This document shows positions 7,665 to 10,078 of a stretch of 10,078 bases of DNA, piece after piece. Both the position numbers and the translations under genes were made by a program. How positions within the stretch are numbered: the stretch's first letter is position 1; every line of letters begins with the position of its first letter. This DNA is from Vulcanimicrobiota bacterium (GTDB taxonomy: Bacteria > Vulcanimicrobiota > Vulcanimicrobiia > Vulcanimicrobiales > Vulcanimicrobiaceae), in assembly GCA_003167055.1 (NCBI GenBank), contig PMUE01000114.1:1-10078 (forward strand). Direction: 5' to 3'. The notes beneath the pieces are model-generated. The model had not been told where the DNA came from. It saw nothing but the letters and a program-made list of their open reading frames with translations, and did not search any database.

Positions 7665-9388
7665 GCGCGACCTCGCTTGCGAGAAATAAACGCCCGCACG
7701 TCCTCGTATGAGCGCGTGTTGAGCACGTCTTCTTTAGTGAGGCCGGCCCGCCGCGCCTGTCCGACGCCAAGTTCAATCTCGGTTAAATCCTCGACCCCGT
7801 GGGCATCGGAGTCAACCGTGAACGTGACACCAAGCTCTTTGGCGCGGCGCGCAAGCGGCGCGGGAAGATCGAGCCGCTGCGCCTGCCCGTCGATCTCGAG
7901 GGCCGTCCCGGTGCGTGCCGCGGCGGCAAAGACGGCGTCGTGATCGAAATCGTAGCCGGGGAAACTGCCGAGCATTCTTCCGGTCGGGTGCCCAATGATC
8001 GTCACAAATGGATTCTCGCACGCCCGGATGATACGAGCGGTCATCGCTTCACGTCCGATGTTGAAGGCGGAATGTACGCTTGCGATCACGACGTCGAGCT
8101 GCGCTAGCACATCGTCGTCGAAGTCCATCGCACCGTCGGGTAAGATGTCGACTTCGCTCGCGCAAAACGTTCGCATGCCGACGCGCGCCGAAAGCTCCTC
8201 CACCAAAGCGCGCTGTTCGCGCAACTTCTCCGGATCGAGCCCGTAGGTTCGTCCGCGACCCCACGAGTGATCGCTGATCGCATGATAGTCGTAGCCGCGC
8301 GCCTTCGCCGCTGCGATCATTGCTTCCAGCGAATCGCGCCCGTCGCTCCACGTGCAATGCATGTGAAAATCGCCGCGCAGATCGCGTGCGTCGAGCAGTG
8401 CCGGCAACGTTCCCGCAAGGGCACGGTCGATCTCGTCGAGCCCGGTGCGCAATTCGGGCGGAATGTACGCCATACCGAGCGCCTCATAAACACCCGGCTC
8501 GTCGGCGCAGGTGATCGCGTCCCCGGTTTCCAGATTGAGAATGCCGTTCTCACTTACCCGTAAGCTTTTTCGCACCGCATACTCGCGCAACTTGATGTTG
8601 TGTTCGCGCGATCCGGTGAAATGCTGGAGTAGATTGCCGTAAAGATGATCCGGTAGCACGCGCAGATCGATTTGAAAACCGTCGTCGAGCCAGATGCTGG
8701 TCTTGGTTGCGCCTTCGGCCAACACGGCACGCGCCCGTTCCCACTTGGCGAAGTAGGCGGTGATCGCCGCGGCGTCGGAAGCGGTGCAGACTAAATCGAT
8801 ATCGCCGACCGTTACTTCCTGGCGTCGCGCGCTGCCCGCGTACACCAGCCGGTCGTGCGCCGGACCGGCGCGCAAATAGTCCATCGCCTCGTGCGCAATC
8901 CGCAGCGCGCGCGCGAGCGGCATGCGCCGCTGGCGTCCTTTGTAGGCGAGGATGCCGCGCTTCCAATTCTCGATCGTTTTCGGACCCATCCGTGGAACAC
9001 CGGCAAATACCTCGCCTTCGATCGCGGCTTCGAGATCGGCTAATGAACCGATCTGAAAATCGCTCCACAGCGAGGCCGCGGTCTTGGCGCCGATGCCCGA
9101 CACGCCGAGTACTTCCACAATCGTCGGCGGAAAGATGGCGTAGAGTTCGTCGAGTGCATCCGCTCCGCCGCGCTCGAGCAACTGCGTGATGACGACCGCA
9201 ATCGATTTCCCGATCGAGGGGAGCTTGGTCAACTCGCCCGCTGCGGCAATATCCCGTAGCGGCGGCGCGTTTTCGACCGACGCAGCCGCTTTCTCGAAAG
9301 CCATATATTTGTAGAAGCTCATCCCCGCCATCTCCATGAGCGTGCGGATCTCGAGGAGCTTCGCGGCGACGTCGGCGTTGGAGAGCAT
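7661..9388 (-). CDS. polX: PolX-family DNA polymerase/3'-5' exonuclease with PHP domain
   Basis: This 575-residue protein matches the bacterial PolX layout and length (B. subtilis PolX is about 570). Such enzymes fill short gaps and carry a Mn-dependent 3'-5' exonuclease used in base-excision repair. Helix-hairpin-helix elements appear at LPSIGKSIA (56-64), VSGIGAKTA (96-104) and PRMGPKTIENW (132-142). The polymerase palm has GS185-186, the catalytic pair D196/D198 in GDIDLV and the third Asp D241 in FQIDLRV, so all three carboxylates are present. The PHP domain keeps its metal-ligand set: H342, H344, D349, D373/H374, E412, H439, H467, D528 and H530. I chose ATG 9388 because residues from there align to the family N-terminus; the open frame runs back to 9694 but that part lies antisense to the ABC-like gene. 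AGGGGG (9409-9404) is a distant ribosome-site candidate. It is the first gene of a three-gene minus-strand run, overlapping the hydrolase by ATGA. Confidence 0.93.
   Translation of the reverse strand: MLSNADVAAKLLEIRTLMEMAGMSFYKYMAFEKAAASVENAPPLRDIAAAGELTKLPSIGKSIAVVITQLLERGGADALDELYAIFPPTIVEVLGVSGIGAKTAASLWSDFQIGSLADLEAAIEGEVFAGVPRMGPKTIENWKRGILAYKGRQRRMPLARALRIAHEAMDYLRAGPAHDRLVYAGSARRQEVTVGDIDLVCTASDAAAITAYFAKWERARAVLAEGATKTSIWLDDGFQIDLRVLPDHLYGNLLQHFTGSREHNIKLREYAVRKSLRVSENGILNLETGDAITCADEPGVYEALGMAYIPPELRTGLDEIDRALAGTLPALLDARDLRGDFHMHCTWSDGRDSLEAMIAAAKARGYDYHAISDHSWGRGRTYGLDPEKLREQRALVEELSARVGMRTFCASEVDILPDGAMDFDDDVLAQLDVVIASVHSAFNIGREAMTARIIRACENPFVTIIGHPTGRMLGSFPGYDFDHDAVFAAAARTGTALEIDGQAQRLDLPAPLARRAKELGVTFTVDSDAHGVEDLTEIELGVGQARRAGLTKEDVLNTRSYEDVRAFISRKRGRA
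7671..7675 (-). promoter_or_regulatory. Ribosome binding site of the alpha/beta-hydrolase gene
   Basis: On the minus strand CGAGG, inside the last PolX codons, stands six bases before the ATG at 7664. It supports that ATG as the start and shows how this tightly overlapped gene is translated. Confidence 0.45.
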
Positions 9389-9427
9389 CGAGCTTGTGTT
9401 GAACCCCCTGCGGATTCTTCGCCTCGG
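9389..9427. other. Short divergent intergenic spacer
   Basis: This is the largest gene-free gap in the window: 39 bases, or 57 if the plus-strand gene starts at ATG 9446. It separates two divergently read units. I see no convincing -35/-10 pair, inverted repeat or operator. Any promoter for either side must overlap the start of the opposite gene. Confidence 0.5.
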
Positions 9428-9973
9428 GTGGCGAAAACGCCCTCGATGCAGATCCTGCGCCTTCGCGACGCGACCTATGTCCGCAGCGGCGAAACGATCG
9501 TCGGTCCGACAAACCTCGACATCGCGGCGGGGGAGCGCACAACGCGTGAGTGCGCGACGGCGCGCGAGGCCGAGGCGCTGGCAATGATGGCCTCCGCAAT
9601 CGCCCGCGCAACGGCCGGCTCGGTCACCATCGGCGAATTCGATCCACGGGTGCAGCCGGTGCACTGCAAACGGATTGCCGCCTACGTCTCGCACGATCCG
9701 TTACCGCTTTCGCAAATCGACGCGCCACGTTACATCGCCTACCTCGCGGCCCTTTGGGACATCGACGCGCCTGCGGCCCGGACGCGCGCGCAACAGTTGC
9801 ACGAACGGCTCGACGGGCTGCATGAGGCTTTCGCCTTTCCGATCGTCGGTGCGTTGCTGCCGTCACCGCAGCTGCTTGTTCTCGATCGCCCGCAAGCCGC
9901 ATTCGTGCCGCAAATTCTCGCGGCAGCGGAAGACTGCGCGGTCTTGATCGTGCAAACGGCGAGCCGTTCGTGA
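9428..9973 (+). CDS. Degenerate ABC-transporter ATPase-like protein lacking catalytic motifs
   Basis: The product (181 residues from GTG 9428; 175 from the better-placed ATG 9446) follows the ABC ATPase fold. It has a first strand LRLRDATYVRSGETIVGPTN, then GERTTR, then ATAGSVTIG, then RIAAYVSHDP, then QLLVLDRP, then AVLIVQTA. Residues G35 to G69 align without gaps to the canonical stretch from GER to the GSVxIG strand, yet the whole Walker A loop is gone (C42 to A50; A48 at the Lys position, E49 at the Ser/Thr position). The Q-loop Gln is H89. The signature LSGGQ and its helix are missing through a short deletion before Q148. Walker B keeps D153 but has R154 for the catalytic Glu. The H-loop His is A178. 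ATP hydrolysis is therefore not expected. The frame is intact and its stop overlaps the next start (GTGA), which argues against simple decay. It may be a structural or regulatory partner of a membrane protein. A divergent pseudogene in progress is possible. Confidence 0.6.
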   Translation: MAKTPSMQILRLRDATYVRSGETIVGPTNLDIAAGERTTRECATAREAEALAMMASAIARATAGSVTIGEFDPRVQPVHCKRIAAYVSHDPLPLSQIDAPRYIAYLAALWDIDAPAARTRAQQLHERLDGLHEAFAFPIVGALLPSPQLLVLDRPQAAFVPQILAAAEDCAVLIVQTASRS

Positions 9974-10078
9974 CGCCGCGCGCAATCCGTGCTGTTGTCG
10001 GCGCGCGTCTACGCGCCGAGCGCCGCTCGCTCGTCTTTGCCTGTGCCGGAGCAGCGGTCGTCGGTTTTGTGCAGCCGC
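9970..10078 (+). CDS. Probable membrane protein, N-terminus only (3' truncated)
   Basis: GTG 9970 overlaps the stop of the ABC-like gene (GTGA) and the frame stays open to the window edge, giving 36 residues. A basic start (PRAIR, then RLRAERR) is followed by a hydrophobic stretch, SLVFACAGAAVVGFVQP. This basic-then-hydrophobic beginning is typical of ABC transporter membrane domains, both type-1 exporter half-transporters and ABC-2 permeases. With so few residues the family cannot be settled. The tight coupling to an ABC-ATPase relative supports a transport role by inference only. Confidence 0.5.
   Translation, partial: MTPRAIRAVVGARLRAERRSLVFACAGAAVVGFVQP

Noticed and set aside
8550..9611. 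A 353-codon open frame on the minus strand in another frame of polX
   Set aside because: Arg-rich shadow frame; the PolX helix-hairpin-helix and polymerase motifs are in the other frame.
9389..9694. A 102-codon N-terminal extension of PolX
   Set aside because: The family N-terminus aligns from the ATG at 9388. The extra part is antisense to the ABC-like gene and has no domain-like pattern.
1..10078. RNA genes, CRISPR array, insertion sequence, attachment sites
   Set aside because: No repeat-spacer pattern, transposase, terminal inverted repeats or tRNA-like cloverleaf was seen, and coding sequence fills nearly all of the window.

Overview
The window looks like chromosomal DNA of a GC-rich bacterium (roughly 60% G+C by eye) with tightly packed genes. 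Neighbouring genes overlap by 1-8 bases or sit a few bases apart, and no gene-free stretch exceeds about 60 bases. I see no RNA gene, mobile element, CRISPR array or long repeat. The lineage cannot be fixed from the sequence. An under-studied phylum such as Eremiobacterota would fit the style of the genes, but that is a weak inference.

Left block, plus strand, 1-4182: a membrane-bound formate dehydrogenase module. It holds the C-terminal half of a molybdopterin/tungstopterin catalytic subunit cut by the window edge, a four-cluster [4Fe-4S] subunit with a C-terminal membrane anchor, an NrfD-type polytopic quinone-reactive subunit, and FdhD, the sulfurtransferase that activates the cofactor. 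The four genes are joined by TAATG and ATGA overlaps or a 6-base gap and read as one operon. The inferred electron path is formate to Mo/W-pterin, then the Fe-S chain, then the NrfD subunit and the quinone pool.

Middle and right block, minus strand, 9388-4175: a second run in the order PolX-family DNA polymerase/PHP exonuclease, alpha/beta hydrolase, and a large soluble hybrid histidine kinase (GAF-PAS-PAS-GAF-HisKA-HATPase-receiver-like). They are joined by an ATGA overlap and a 1-base gap, so they are probably co-transcribed. The kinase tail overlaps the fdhD tail by 8 bases in a convergent arrangement. The kinase ends in a receiver fold without a phospho-acceptor Asp, and one of its PAS domains is LOV-like but lacks the photoactive Cys.

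Right edge, plus strand, 9428-10078: a divergent transcription unit begins with a short, intact gene whose product aligns along most of an ABC transporter ATPase domain but has lost Walker A, the Q-loop Gln, the signature motif, the Walker B Glu and the H-loop His. A GTGA overlap links it to a second gene, cut by the window edge, that starts like a membrane protein. This inactive-looking ABC ATPase with a translationally coupled membrane partner is the least ordinary item in the window.
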